Shown here piece after piece: positions 9,953 to 18,506 of a DNA stretch of 64,000 nt. Every line of letters begins with the position of its first letter. Within the stretch, counting starts at the first letter, position 1. Position numbers and translations under genes: made by a program. Source of the DNA: Actinomadura sp. CNU-125 (GTDB taxonomy: Bacteria; Actinomycetota; Actinomycetes; Streptosporangiales; Streptosporangiaceae); NCBI RefSeq assembly GCF_001942465.1, contig NZ_MKJY01000144.1, positions 1-64,000 of the forward strand, read 5' to 3'. The notes below the pieces were generated by a model that had not been told where the DNA came from, made no database searches, and worked only from the letters and a program-made list of their open reading frames with translations.

Positions 9953-10320
9953 GGCAGTACCCTAGCGCCCCCTCATCTCCCCAGGGGTGGATTTGTCAAG
10001 TTAATTACGTTCTTGAATGGTTTGGTGTGCAGTGGGCGATCGGATGAGGGACCTTCAAAGGTGATCTGGATGGCGTTCATGGTTGCTTTCCGCTGGATCC
10101 CTGCATGTGCTGCCCTTGTCGGTGGGCTCCAGACGGGACTACCCCGGCGATGTTGGAGGCCCAGATCGTTGGTTCTCAGCCGGCCTGGAGCGCTGTGCCG
10201 CGTGACCGGTGGAACGCTTCCTCGTACTCGCGCGGGGGAGTGAGGCGGCCCGGATCTTCCGGACAAGGATCCTTGGGCCTCTGTCTGGAAGATCCGGGGC
10301 ACCTCAGTGGCCCCACTAGA
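9953..10320. other. no gene recognised
   Basis: About 370 bases upstream of two tiny genes. On the minus strand near 10190-10250 the tail LTPPREYEEAFHRSRG ends in a stop and vaguely resembles the end of an IS3 OrfB, too short to claim. A short inverted match occurs around 10253-10300 (CCGGATCTTCCGGACA against TGTCTGGAAGATCCGG), a possible terminator-like hairpin. Confidence 0.4.
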
Positions 10321-10494
10321 ATGTTGTCATGGCATGCACGACGGTGTGTGGACTCGGTGGGGCACAACAGCCGCACTTGTCAGGGTGAGCACCCGACGTG
10401 TCCGAATTGCGGTAAGCCGACCGCCAACATGAACGACTACTCCGAGCGACACGACAGCGGTTACTGCTCTCCTGTCGCCTCCCCTGATTGCTGA
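10321..10494 (+). CDS. 57-residue cysteine/histidine-rich protein
   Basis: ATG at 10321, TGA at 10492. The sequence has a knuckle-like CVDSVGHNSRTC, then CPNCGKP and HDSGYC, a spacing of Cys and His that suggests two zinc sites. The GHNSRTC segment looks like part of a CCHC zinc knuckle, a nucleic-acid-binding unit. Twelve bases separate it from a second cysteine-rich gene of the same size, so the two look like one operon. I recognise no family and cannot rule out a chance frame; the metal-site spacing is the main support. Confidence 0.45.
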   Translation: MLSWHARRCVDSVGHNSRTCQGEHPTCPNCGKPTANMNDYSERHDSGYCSPVASPDC

Positions 10495-10505
10495 GGTGGC
10501 CCGCT

Positions 10506-10679
10506 ATGACGCTTGTTTGTACGTCTTGCGACGAGGTCGTCGAGGACGAGGCTGACTGGCACGACGAATCCGAGTTGTGCAACGCTTGTTTTGAGGTCAG
10601 CGGCGGTCCCATGTACTGCTGCGGCATCATGTATGACAACGGCGAGGACACCTGCAGGAGTTGCGGCGACCCGCTCTAA
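10506..10679 (+). CDS. 57-residue zinc-ribbon-like protein
   Basis: ATG at 10506 is preceded by GAGGTGG at 10493-10499, a good ribosome-binding site that overlaps the stop of the gene before. The protein has CTSC, CNAC, YCC and CRSC, enough for one or two zinc ribbons, in an acidic background. Its TAA stop (10677-10679) is formed by the end of the truncated IS630 element that follows, so the native protein may have been longer. Function is unknown; binding nucleic acid or another protein is the usual role of such ribbons. Confidence 0.6.
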   Translation: MTLVCTSCDEVVEDEADWHDESELCNACFEVSGGPMYCCGIMYDNGEDTCRSCGDPL

Positions 10680-11120
10680 CCAGGGTTATTGGGTGATGGC
10701 GGTCGGGTAAGTCGAGGGACCCGTCGGTGTGGGCGTATGCCGGTGACATGGCCAGATACCCCCAGGGCGGCGGGATGACCGCCGCCGGCCGTGACAAACG
10801 AGAACAAGTACGGATGCAGGCCGCGCAGTGGTTCACCGAAGGGCGGCCCAACGCCCGGATCGCCGCCGACCTGCGGGTCGGACTGCGGCAGGTGGAGAAA
10901 TGGCGCCGGGCCTGGCACGAGGGCGGGGCCGGGGCGCTGCGGTCCAAGGGCCCGCACGGGCGCCCGCGGTTGGACCAGGCGGCCTTCGCTCGGCTGGAGG
11001 CCGAGCTGAACCGCGGCCCCGCCGCGCACGGCTGGGCCCACGACCAGCGGTGGACGCTGGACCGGGTCGCCGAGGTGATCCGCCGGCTGTTCGGCATCGA
11101 CTACACCCGGCCCGGGGCGG
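10677..11120 (+). mobile_element. truncated IS630-family element (left end and N-terminal transposase)
   Basis: The left end TAACCAGGGTTATTGGGTG recurs at 62892, which fixes the element boundary, with TA as the likely target dinucleotide. The transposase starts at ATG 10748 (MARYPQGGGM) and shows the N-terminal helix-turn-helix region (GRPNARIAADLRVGLRQVEK, then WRRAWHEGG) up to GIDYTRPG. Homology stops near 11117, before any DDE residue, where unrelated sequence carrying the hsdM promoter region begins. The element is dead. Confidence 0.85.
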
Positions 11121-11153
11121 TTCATTCTCCCCAGATATGTCGGAGCCCGCCGA

Positions 11154-11200
11154 TAGAATGACGCGAGTTACTCAGCCTCTTCCCAGACCAGGAGAACTAT
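11154..11200 (+). promoter_or_regulatory. likely hsdM promoter and ribosome-binding site
   Basis: TAGAAT at 11154-11159 is a good -10 box about 45 bases before the start codon, just inside the sequence that abuts the broken IS630. CAGGAGAAC ahead of the TTG at 11204 is a strong ribosome-binding site and decides this start. I see no clear -35 box. Confidence 0.45.
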
Positions 11201-11203
11201 CAG

Positions 11204-13210
11204 TTGTCAGTCCTGTCCAGCTTCGTATGGAGCGTCGCCGACACTCTGCGAGGACCCTACGCCGAGGCCGAGTACGGCTCGGTCATCCTCCCCTTCACGG
11301 TGCTGCGTCGCCTCGAGTGCGTGATGGCCCCGCACCGCGAGGCGATGGCCGAGATCGTGGCGCAGTACCCCGGGGAGCAGCAGCGGCGCACGCACTTGAA
11401 GCTCAAGACCCGCACCGCGGACAGCACGGGGTTGTCGTTCTGGACGACGAGCGACTACACGCTGAAGAAGGCGCTGCAGGACCCGGACAACCTGGCCGAG
11501 AACCTCATCGACTACGTCGGCGGGTTCTCCTCGAACCTTGACGTGTTCAAGGCCTTCGACTTCGAGAACGTGATCCGCACGCTCGATGCCCGCGACCGCC
11601 TCGCCCAGGTGGCCCGTCACTTCGAGAAGCTCGATCTGTCACCGGACGCAGTGTCCAACGCCGACATGGGCGACCTGTTCGAGAATCTCATCTACCGGTT
11701 CGCGGAGTCTGCCAACGACGGTGCCGGCCAGTTCTACACGCCGCGTGACGTCGTCCGCTTGCTCGTTGACCTGGTCTACGCGGAAGACACCGAGGCCCTG
11801 CGCGGACGAGGTACGGTGCGGTCCATCTACGACCCCACTGTGGGCACCGGTGGTATGCTCACCGTCGCCGATGAGCACCTGCGCGGCCTCAACCCCGATG
11901 CCTCCACCGCCTTGTTCGGCCAGGAGATCAACCCGCGCACCTATGCCATCTGCAAGGCGGACCTCCTCATCACCGGGCAGGATGCGTCAAACGTCCGCCA
12001 GGGAGACACGCTCGTCGTCGACCGCTTCGAGGACCGCCGCTTCGACTACGTCCTGTCTAACCCACCGTTTGGGACCGACTGGAAAGCTGTCGAGTCAGAG
12101 GTCCGCGACGAACACGTCCGTGGCGGGCAAGGCCGGTTCGCGCCGGGGCTGCCAGCAGTCGGCGACGCGGCAATGCTGTTCCTGCTGCACGTCGCATCAA
12201 AGATGCGCGACGTCGATGAGAGCGGCCGAGGCGGCAAGGCTGGCATCGTCCTCAACGGTTCCCCGCTGTTCAACGGTGGTGCGGGCTCTGGTCCCTCGGA
12301 CATCCGTGGCCACATGCTGGAGAACGATCTGGTCGAGGCCATCGTCGCGCTGCCCAACGACATGTTCTACAACACCGGCATCGCCACCTACCTGTGGGTC
12401 CTGTCGAATGCCAAGCCAGCCGAGCGCAAGGGCCGCGTCCAGCTGATCGACGCGTCGGGCCTAGGCTCGAAGCTACGCAAGTCGATCGGCTCCAAGCGCG
12501 TCGAGATCGCTGACAAGGACCGCAAGGCGATCGTGCGTGCGTTCGCTGGGACACGCAGCGATGACGACGACGTTACCGTGCCGACCAAGATCTTCGATAA
12601 CCGGGACTTCGCATACTGGACCGTCACGGTCGAGCGTCCACTTCAGCTCCGCTTCGAGTGCACACCGGAGATCATCGAGGCCGTCGCTCAGCACAAGAAG
12701 CTCGGCCAGATCGCTGGCCTGACCAAGGCTTTGGAGTCGTTCAGCGACCAGCCGTACCTTAACCGCGAGAAGTTCAACCGCGAACTCGGTAAGCATCTCG
12801 GCGATCACGGCGTCAAGCTGACTACCGCACAGCGCAAGACGCTGTGGCAGACCATCGGAGTCCACGACGAGACCGCCGATATCTGTCTGCACACCTCGGG
12901 TACACGCAAGGGCGAGCCAGAACCCGACCCCGCACTGCGCGACACTGAGAACGTTCCGTTCGGCTGGGGCGGGCATCCAAAGACTCACGAAGCGCTTGAA
13001 GAGACGGTGCAGGCCTACTTCGATGCCGAGGTGAAACCACACGTCGACAATGCGTGGATCGACTGGGGCAAGACTAAGACCGGCTACGAGATCCCCTTCA
13101 CCCGGCACTTTTACACCTACGACCCGCCCAGACCACTCAGCGAGATCGACGCCGATCTCGATCGGGTGGTCGGTGAGATCATGATTTTGTTGCGGCAGGT
13201 GGAGGCATGA
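11204..13210 (+). CDS. hsdM: HsdM, type I restriction-modification N6-adenine methyltransferase
   Basis: A 668-residue modification subunit starting with TTG behind AGGAGA. The N-terminal helical domain (FVWSVADTLRGPY, LRRLECV) is that of HsdM. SAM-binding motif I is DPTVGTGGML, and the catalytic motif IV is NPPFGTDW near residue 285, specifying N6-adenine methylation. With HsdS it forms the methylase; with HsdR, the restriction complex. Its TGA overlaps the hsdS start by four bases. Length and motifs are normal, so it looks active. It lies directly after the broken IS630, which may have removed whatever stood upstream. Confidence 0.95.
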   Translation: MSVLSSFVWSVADTLRGPYAEAEYGSVILPFTVLRRLECVMAPHREAMAEIVAQYPGEQQRRTHLKLKTRTADSTGLSFWTTSDYTLKKALQDPDNLAENLIDYVGGFSSNLDVFKAFDFENVIRTLDARDRLAQVARHFEKLDLSPDAVSNADMGDLFENLIYRFAESANDGAGQFYTPRDVVRLLVDLVYAEDTEALRGRGTVRSIYDPTVGTGGMLTVADEHLRGLNPDASTALFGQEINPRTYAICKADLLITGQDASNVRQGDTLVVDRFEDRRFDYVLSNPPFGTDWKAVESEVRDEHVRGGQGRFAPGLPAVGDAAMLFLLHVASKMRDVDESGRGGKAGIVLNGSPLFNGGAGSGPSDIRGHMLENDLVEAIVALPNDMFYNTGIATYLWVLSNAKPAERKGRVQLIDASGLGSKLRKSIGSKRVEIADKDRKAIVRAFAGTRSDDDDVTVPTKIFDNRDFAYWTVTVERPLQLRFECTPEIIEAVAQHKKLGQIAGLTKALESFSDQPYLNREKFNRELGKHLGDHGVKLTTAQRKTLWQTIGVHDETADICLHTSGTRKGEPEPDPALRDTENVPFGWGGHPKTHEALEETVQAYFDAEVKPHVDNAWIDWGKTKTGYEIPFTRHFYTYDPPRPLSEIDADLDRVVGEIMILLRQVEA

Positions 13211-14409
13211 TGACAACTCACCGGTCCGTCGTCCGCGAGACTCAGAGGGTTGGGCAACGGTGGCTGACGGACGTTCCCGCCGAGTGGTTGGCGACCAGGC
13301 TGCGATTTGTCTGTGACATTGCGACTGGATCAGGTGACACACAGGATGCAGAGCCCGAGGGCGAGTATCACTTCTATGTCCGATCGCCACACCCGCTGCG
13401 CAGTACAGGCTTCACCTTCGATACCGAGGCCGTGCTGACTGCAGGTGACGGCGCAGTCGGTGAGGTGTTTCACCACGTCCGCGGCAAGTTCCACGCTCAT
13501 CAACGTGTTTACGTGCTTTCAAATTTCCGCCATATCCTACCGCGGTACTTCTACTATTATTTCTCCTCGTTCTTTCGGCTAATGGCCCAAGACGGCTCCG
13601 CCCGCACCACTGTTGACTCGGTGCGCCGATGGATGCTAACTGACATGCCATTCGTGCTTCCGCCGCTCGACGAGCAGCGCGCCATCGCCGACTACCTGGA
13701 CAACGAGACGGCCCAGATCGACGCGCTCGTGGCGAAACAGGAGGGGTTCATCGGGCTGCTGCGTGAACGGCAAGAGGCATTCGCTGACGCTGAGTTTCAG
13801 CAGCGCGGGGACAGACGCAGCGCCACTGTTCGACAGACTCTGGTTCGTCTCGACCGGTCACCACTACCTGGCTCAGGCGTGGTAACTGCCTACCGCGATG
13901 GCGTAGTTACCCTCAGGGCGAACCGTCGCGCGGACGGATACACAATGTCCGAAGCTGAGGCCGGATACCAGGGCGTCCTCCCTGGAGACATCGTGTTCCA
14001 TGCCCTCGACGGCTTCGCTGGCGCTGTCGGCATTTCGGACAGCGAGGGGCAGTGCTCACCCGTCTACCACGTGTGCCGACCTCGGTATGCTGACGATGCC
14101 GAGTACCTTGCGCTACTCATCCGATACATGGGCACCTCCGGCTTTCTCAGCACTCAGGCCCCCAGCACCCGGCAACGCAGCGTGGACTTCAGGAACTGGG
14201 GCACCTTCGCACGTGTCCCACTTGTGCTTCCAACGGTGGACCACCAGAAGAAGTTTGTTGCTGAGTATCAAGCTCACTCAGCCCGCTTCGATGGCCTGAT
14301 CGCGAAAGCGCAAGAGCACATCGCGCTCGCCAAGGAACGTCGGTCGGCATTGATCACGGCGGCGGTGACAGGGCAGATCGACGTACGCACTGCACGAATG
14401 GCGGGGTGA
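13207..14409 (+). CDS. hsdS: HsdS, type I specificity subunit
   Basis: A 400-residue specificity subunit, which chooses the split DNA target. Two target-recognition domains are visible (about residues 10-150 and 205-350), each followed by a conserved helical spacer: LPPLDEQRAIADYLDNE with ALVAKQEGFIGLLRER, and the C-terminal AKERRSALITAAVTGQIDV. The recognition domains are more A/T-rich than the neighbours (for example 13535-13600), as is common where HsdS domains have been exchanged. ATG at 13207 overlaps the hsdM stop. The target cannot be read from the sequence. Confidence 0.93.
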   Translation: MMTTHRSVVRETQRVGQRWLTDVPAEWLATRLRFVCDIATGSGDTQDAEPEGEYHFYVRSPHPLRSTGFTFDTEAVLTAGDGAVGEVFHHVRGKFHAHQRVYVLSNFRHILPRYFYYYFSSFFRLMAQDGSARTTVDSVRRWMLTDMPFVLPPLDEQRAIADYLDNETAQIDALVAKQEGFIGLLRERQEAFADAEFQQRGDRRSATVRQTLVRLDRSPLPGSGVVTAYRDGVVTLRANRRADGYTMSEAEAGYQGVLPGDIVFHALDGFAGAVGISDSEGQCSPVYHVCRPRYADDAEYLALLIRYMGTSGFLSTQAPSTRQRSVDFRNWGTFARVPLVLPTVDHQKKFVAEYQAHSARFDGLIAKAQEHIALAKERRSALITAAVTGQIDVRTARMAG

Positions 14410-17400
14410 AAGCCGTGACGGCACCAGATGGGACCCGTGAGGCGGCGTTCGAGACCGAGATCGCCGAGTACCTCGCCGCGCACGGCTGGGACTACAGCAA
14501 GAGCGACGAAGGCTATGACGTCAACCGGGCGATCTGGCCCGAGGACGTGCACTGGTGGCTGTCCGAGACGCAGCCGACGGAGTACGCCAAGGTCGTCCGC
14601 CTCGGCACGGCCACAGAGGCCGCGGACCGTGAGGCGTTACTGGCCTCTCTCGTGTCTCGCCTGGACACGCCGATGAGATCGGGTGGAGGCACGCTCAACG
14701 TGTTGCGGCGGAAGTTCTCCCACACCCGCGGTGCGACGGCGCATCTGCGTATGTGCCAGTTCAAGCCGGCCACGACGCTGAACCGTGAGGTAATCGAGCA
14801 GTACCGGAAGGTGCGGCTGCGGGTGGTTCGGCAGGTGCACTTTTCCCCGAAGCGTGGGGACACACGGTCGATCGACTTGGTGTTCTTCGTTAACGGCCTG
14901 CCGGTGGCCACCTGCGAGCTGAAGTCGTTCTTTAAACAGAAGTGGCACTCTGCAGTCAGCCAGTACCGCAACGACCGGAACCCGGCGGGGCAGCCGCTGC
15001 TCGGGTTCGGCACCCGCGCCCTGGTCCACTTCGCCGTCGACGACGACCAGATCCACATGACCACGAAGCTGGCCGGCGAGAAGACCTATTTCCTGCCCTT
15101 CAACCGTGGCCACGAGGACATCGGCGCGGCGGGGAATCCGCCGAACCCGGATGGTTCGGCGACGTCGTACCTGTGGGAGCAGGTCCTGCAGCGCGACAAC
15201 TGGCTGGCCATCCTCGGGTCGCAGATGTTCCTCAAGACCGAGGCCGACGAAGACCCGGCCACCGGCAAGATCAAGCGGTCCACGGAACTGATGTTCCCGC
15301 GCTACCACCAGTGGCGGGCGGTGACGAAGCTCATCGACTCGGTCACCGAGGAAGGGCCCGGTCGCCGGTACTTGATCGAACACTCGGCGGGATCGGGCAA
15401 GACGAACACGATTGCTTGGACGGCGCACCGGCTGGCTCGGCTTCATAACCAGTCGAACGAGAAGGTGTTCGACAAGGTCCTGATCGTCTCCGACCGCAGG
15501 GTCCTTGACGCACAATTGCAGCAGGCGGTCGAGCAGGTCGATGACACGGTTGGCACCGTCGCGGTCATCGACTCCGCGGCCGTGCGCCGCTCGGGTGGTT
15601 CGAAGTCTCGCGCGCTGCTGGACGCGCTGACCGGGTCGGCTCTGATTGTGGTCGTCACGATACAGACGTTCCCCTATGTCAAGGGTCTGCTGGAGACGAC
15701 CCTGGGTGATCGGAACTTCGCGGTGATTGTCGACGAAGCACACACATCCCAGTCGGGTAAGACCGCTGCCGACCTGAAGAAGGTCCTCACCGAGGGTGGC
15801 CAGGTCACCGACGATGACGAGGTCGACAGCCAGGACGTCGTCAACCAGGTCGTCGAAGCCGATGCTGCTCGCGAGCGTCAGATCTCTGCGGAGACCGCGG
15901 CGCGCGCCGGGGCTCAGAACGTGTCCCTGTTGGCGTTCACGGCGACGCCCAAGGAGAAGACGAAGATGCTCTTCGGGCGAGAGAACGAGGAGGGGAAGCC
16001 GGTCTCGTTCGACGTTTACCCGATGCGGCAGGCGATCGAGGAGGGCTTCATCCTCGATGTGCTGCGCGGCTACCAGACCTACAAGACCGCCTTCGAGATC
16101 GAACAGCGTGGCGAGGGCGGCGTCGTCACCGGCATCACCGCAGGTGCAGGAGCCGATGATGATGCGGACCGTCTCGTCGATCCCAAGGTCGCCTCGCGCA
16201 AGATCATGCGGTTCGCGAACCTACACCCGACGAATGTGGGGCAAAAGGTCGAGCTCATCGTCGAGCACTTCCGCGCCAACGTCGCCCACCTCCTCGACGG
16301 GCACGCGAAGGCCATGGTCGTGACCGACTCGCGCCAGGCCGCGGTTCGCTACAAGATCGAGACGGATAAGTACCTTGCCCAGAAGCGGTACGGGTACCAG
16401 GCCATCGTGGCGTTCAGCGACAAGATCAGCGATGACGAGTACGGGCTTACCGATGTCACCGAGGCCTCGATGAATCCTGGCCTCGGGTCTGATCTGGTGA
16501 GGGAGTTTCGGCGACCCGAATACCGGCTCATGCTGGTCGCTGACAAGTTCCAGACCGGCTTTGATCAGCCTCTGCTGTGCGCCATGTACGTGGACAAGCG
16601 GCTGCCCGACGTGCACGCGGTGCAGACGTTGTCCCGGCTTAACCGCACATACCGAGCGCCTTCGGGTGAGGCGAAGGACCGCACGTTCGTGCTCGACTTT
16701 GTCAACGACCCCGAAGAGATTCGCGAGGCGTTCCTGACCTACTACCTCGAGGCACACGTCGAAACGGCGACGGACCCGAACCTCGTTCACCGGCTCGCGA
16801 CCAAGCTGGCCCAGGCCAGGATCTACACGCCGGCGGACGTGGAGCGCTACGCACAGGCGTGGTGGGCCCCGACCCAGTCCCATGGCGCTCTCGCTGCCGC
16901 GGTGACTCCGGCGCGCGATGAGTTCGTGAACCGATGGACGGACGCGGCCTCGCAGCAGGACAGCCAGGCGCTCGACGAGTTGCGGACCTTCCGGAAAGAC
17001 TGCGGCTCCTACGTGCGCCTATACGACTTCATGTCCCAGGTCGTCGACTACGGCACCACCGATCTGGAGAAGCTCTCGGAGTTCCTGCGCCAGCTGACGC
17101 GTCTGCTTCCCTCAGAGGAGTCAGGCGGCGACGTCGACGTGTCAGGGCTTGAGCTGCGACGGGTTCGCCAGATCGACCAAGGGAAGGCCGACATCGCTCT
17201 GTCCGATAGCCAGGACACACCTGGCCTGCGCGGCATCATCGGGGTCGGGTCCGGCGTTTCACGCCAGGACCCTCAGCAGGAGCTGCTCTCGGAGGTCGTC
17301 GCCCGGATCAACGCCTTGTTCGGTGCGGAGTTCGCCGACCCGCAGATCGAGGGGTTCGTCATCGCCGCCGCCGGCATGGCCGAGGAGAATCCCCGCATCG

Positions 17401-17648
17401 CCGAGCAGATCGACCACAACGCTGTCGATCAGTTCCTGGCGTCTCCCGATCTGCGAGAGACACTCACCGACGCGGCAGTTCTGAACGAGGGAGCCTTCGG
17501 CAAGCTCACCGGCGCACTCACCGGCGAGAACGAGCGCGCCGACGAGTTCATCCGCCTTATCGGCGCGTATCTGTACCAGTCGCGCAGACTGCGCACGATC
17601 GACGACGCGGAGCCCGAGGACGGCGGCTCGGGACCTGAGCTGCCGTGA
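14406..17648 (+). CDS. hsdR: HsdR, type I restriction motor and nuclease
   Basis: A 1080-residue subunit starting with GTG at 14406, overlapping the hsdS stop by four bases. The N-terminal nuclease site is seen as SIDLVFFVNGLP followed by CELKS near residue 169 (PD-(D/E)xK). The SF2 motor has Walker A HSAGSGKTN near 328, the DEAH box VDEAHTSQSGK near 442, FTATPKEKT (motif III) and the late motif VQTLSRLNRTY. A helical C-terminal part binds the methylase. It translocates DNA and cuts unmodified targets at a distance. All key residues are present, so the operon appears complete. Confidence 0.95.
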   Translation: MKAVTAPDGTREAAFETEIAEYLAAHGWDYSKSDEGYDVNRAIWPEDVHWWLSETQPTEYAKVVRLGTATEAADREALLASLVSRLDTPMRSGGGTLNVLRRKFSHTRGATAHLRMCQFKPATTLNREVIEQYRKVRLRVVRQVHFSPKRGDTRSIDLVFFVNGLPVATCELKSFFKQKWHSAVSQYRNDRNPAGQPLLGFGTRALVHFAVDDDQIHMTTKLAGEKTYFLPFNRGHEDIGAAGNPPNPDGSATSYLWEQVLQRDNWLAILGSQMFLKTEADEDPATGKIKRSTELMFPRYHQWRAVTKLIDSVTEEGPGRRYLIEHSAGSGKTNTIAWTAHRLARLHNQSNEKVFDKVLIVSDRRVLDAQLQQAVEQVDDTVGTVAVIDSAAVRRSGGSKSRALLDALTGSALIVVVTIQTFPYVKGLLETTLGDRNFAVIVDEAHTSQSGKTAADLKKVLTEGGQVTDDDEVDSQDVVNQVVEADAARERQISAETAARAGAQNVSLLAFTATPKEKTKMLFGRENEEGKPVSFDVYPMRQAIEEGFILDVLRGYQTYKTAFEIEQRGEGGVVTGITAGAGADDDADRLVDPKVASRKIMRFANLHPTNVGQKVELIVEHFRANVAHLLDGHAKAMVVTDSRQAAVRYKIETDKYLAQKRYGYQAIVAFSDKISDDEYGLTDVTEASMNPGLGSDLVREFRRPEYRLMLVADKFQTGFDQPLLCAMYVDKRLPDVHAVQTLSRLNRTYRAPSGEAKDRTFVLDFVNDPEEIREAFLTYYLEAHVETATDPNLVHRLATKLAQARIYTPADVERYAQAWWAPTQSHGALAAAVTPARDEFVNRWTDAASQQDSQALDELRTFRKDCGSYVRLYDFMSQVVDYGTTDLEKLSEFLRQLTRLLPSEESGGDVDVSGLELRRVRQIDQGKADIALSDSQDTPGLRGIIGVGSGVSRQDPQQELLSEVVARINALFGAEFADPQIEGFVIAAAGMAEENPRIAEQIDHNAVDQFLASPDLRETLTDAAVLNEGAFGKLTGALTGENERADEFIRLIGAYLYQSRRLRTIDDAEPEDGGSGPELP

Positions 17649-17729
17649 GTGAGAGGTCAGTCAGCACGAGCGGGAACCCGACATCGGCCGTTCTGCGCCC
17701 GCCGCGACCGCCCCGTGCCGCGGCATGCG

Positions 17730-18486
17730 TGGGCTGCGCCATCAGGTGGTCGTGGTCGGCGTGTTCGGTGACGCGTCCGCCGGCCAGGACGTAGATCCGG
17801 TCGGCGTGGCGGACGTTGGCCAATCTGTACGTGATCAAAAGGCCGGTGCGGCCGCGGCTGGTGGCGTGCCCGCGGATCGGGTCGAACAGGCGGTGCTCGG
17901 CGCGGGCGTCGAGGGCAGCAGTGGGCTCGTCTCAGATCAGCACCGGCGCGTCCCGGTAGAAGCCGCGGGAGGCGGCCAGGCGCTGCCACTGCCCGCCCGA
18001 CAGTTCCCGGCCGTCGGCGAAGCGCTTGTCCAGCAGCGTGTCCAACCCGCGCGGCAGCGTCGCCCTGACCTCGTCGGCGCCGGACGCGGCAGCGGCCTGC
18101 CGCACCGCCGGTAGTACTCCGGGTTCGGTGAGGTCGTCACCCAGTGCGATGTTCTCGGCGGCGGTCATCGGCCAGTGCGTGTGGTCCTGGGCGACCACGA
18201 CGATCGCGTGGCGTAGCTCCTCGGGGTCGAGGTCGGTGACGCTGCGGCCGTCCCACCGCTCCTGGCCCTGCTGCGGCCGGTACAGCCCGGCCAGGAGCTT
18301 GGCCAGCGTGGTCTTGCCGGAGCTGTTCTCCCCGACGAGCGCGATTACCTCCCCGCGCCGCATCCGCACCGACACCTACCGCAGCGAGGGCGCGTCGCCG
18401 CCGGGATAGGTGAAGGCGGTGATCTCCTCGAACCCCTTCAACGTCGCGACCGTCGCCGCGTCCTTGCCGGGGCTGACGGCGGCCAT
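17730..18486 (-). pseudogene. ABC exporter ATPase domain, two nonsense codons
   Basis: Reading leftwards from about 18486: TLKGFEEITAFTYPGG, then Walker A LVGENSSGKTT, the Q-loop VVVAQDHTHWP, signature LSGGQWQR, Walker B VLI-stop-DEPTAALDARAEH, and the H-loop LLITYRLANVRHADR. A TAG stands before VSVRMRRGEV and a TGA inside Walker B (17932-17934), so no functional ATPase can be made. The sequence is of the exporter type seen again in the cluster at 32.7-36.6 kb (there FDEPTSALDPHAEH). The transmembrane half is missing; an IS481 element sits just upstream and may have caused the loss. Confidence 0.8.
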
Positions 18487-18506
18487 GGAAGGCTCCCCGT
18501 ATGTGC

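Noticed and set aside
10186-10260. An IS3 OrfB tail on the minus strand
   Set aside because: Only about 20 residues look familiar, too few to support a feature.
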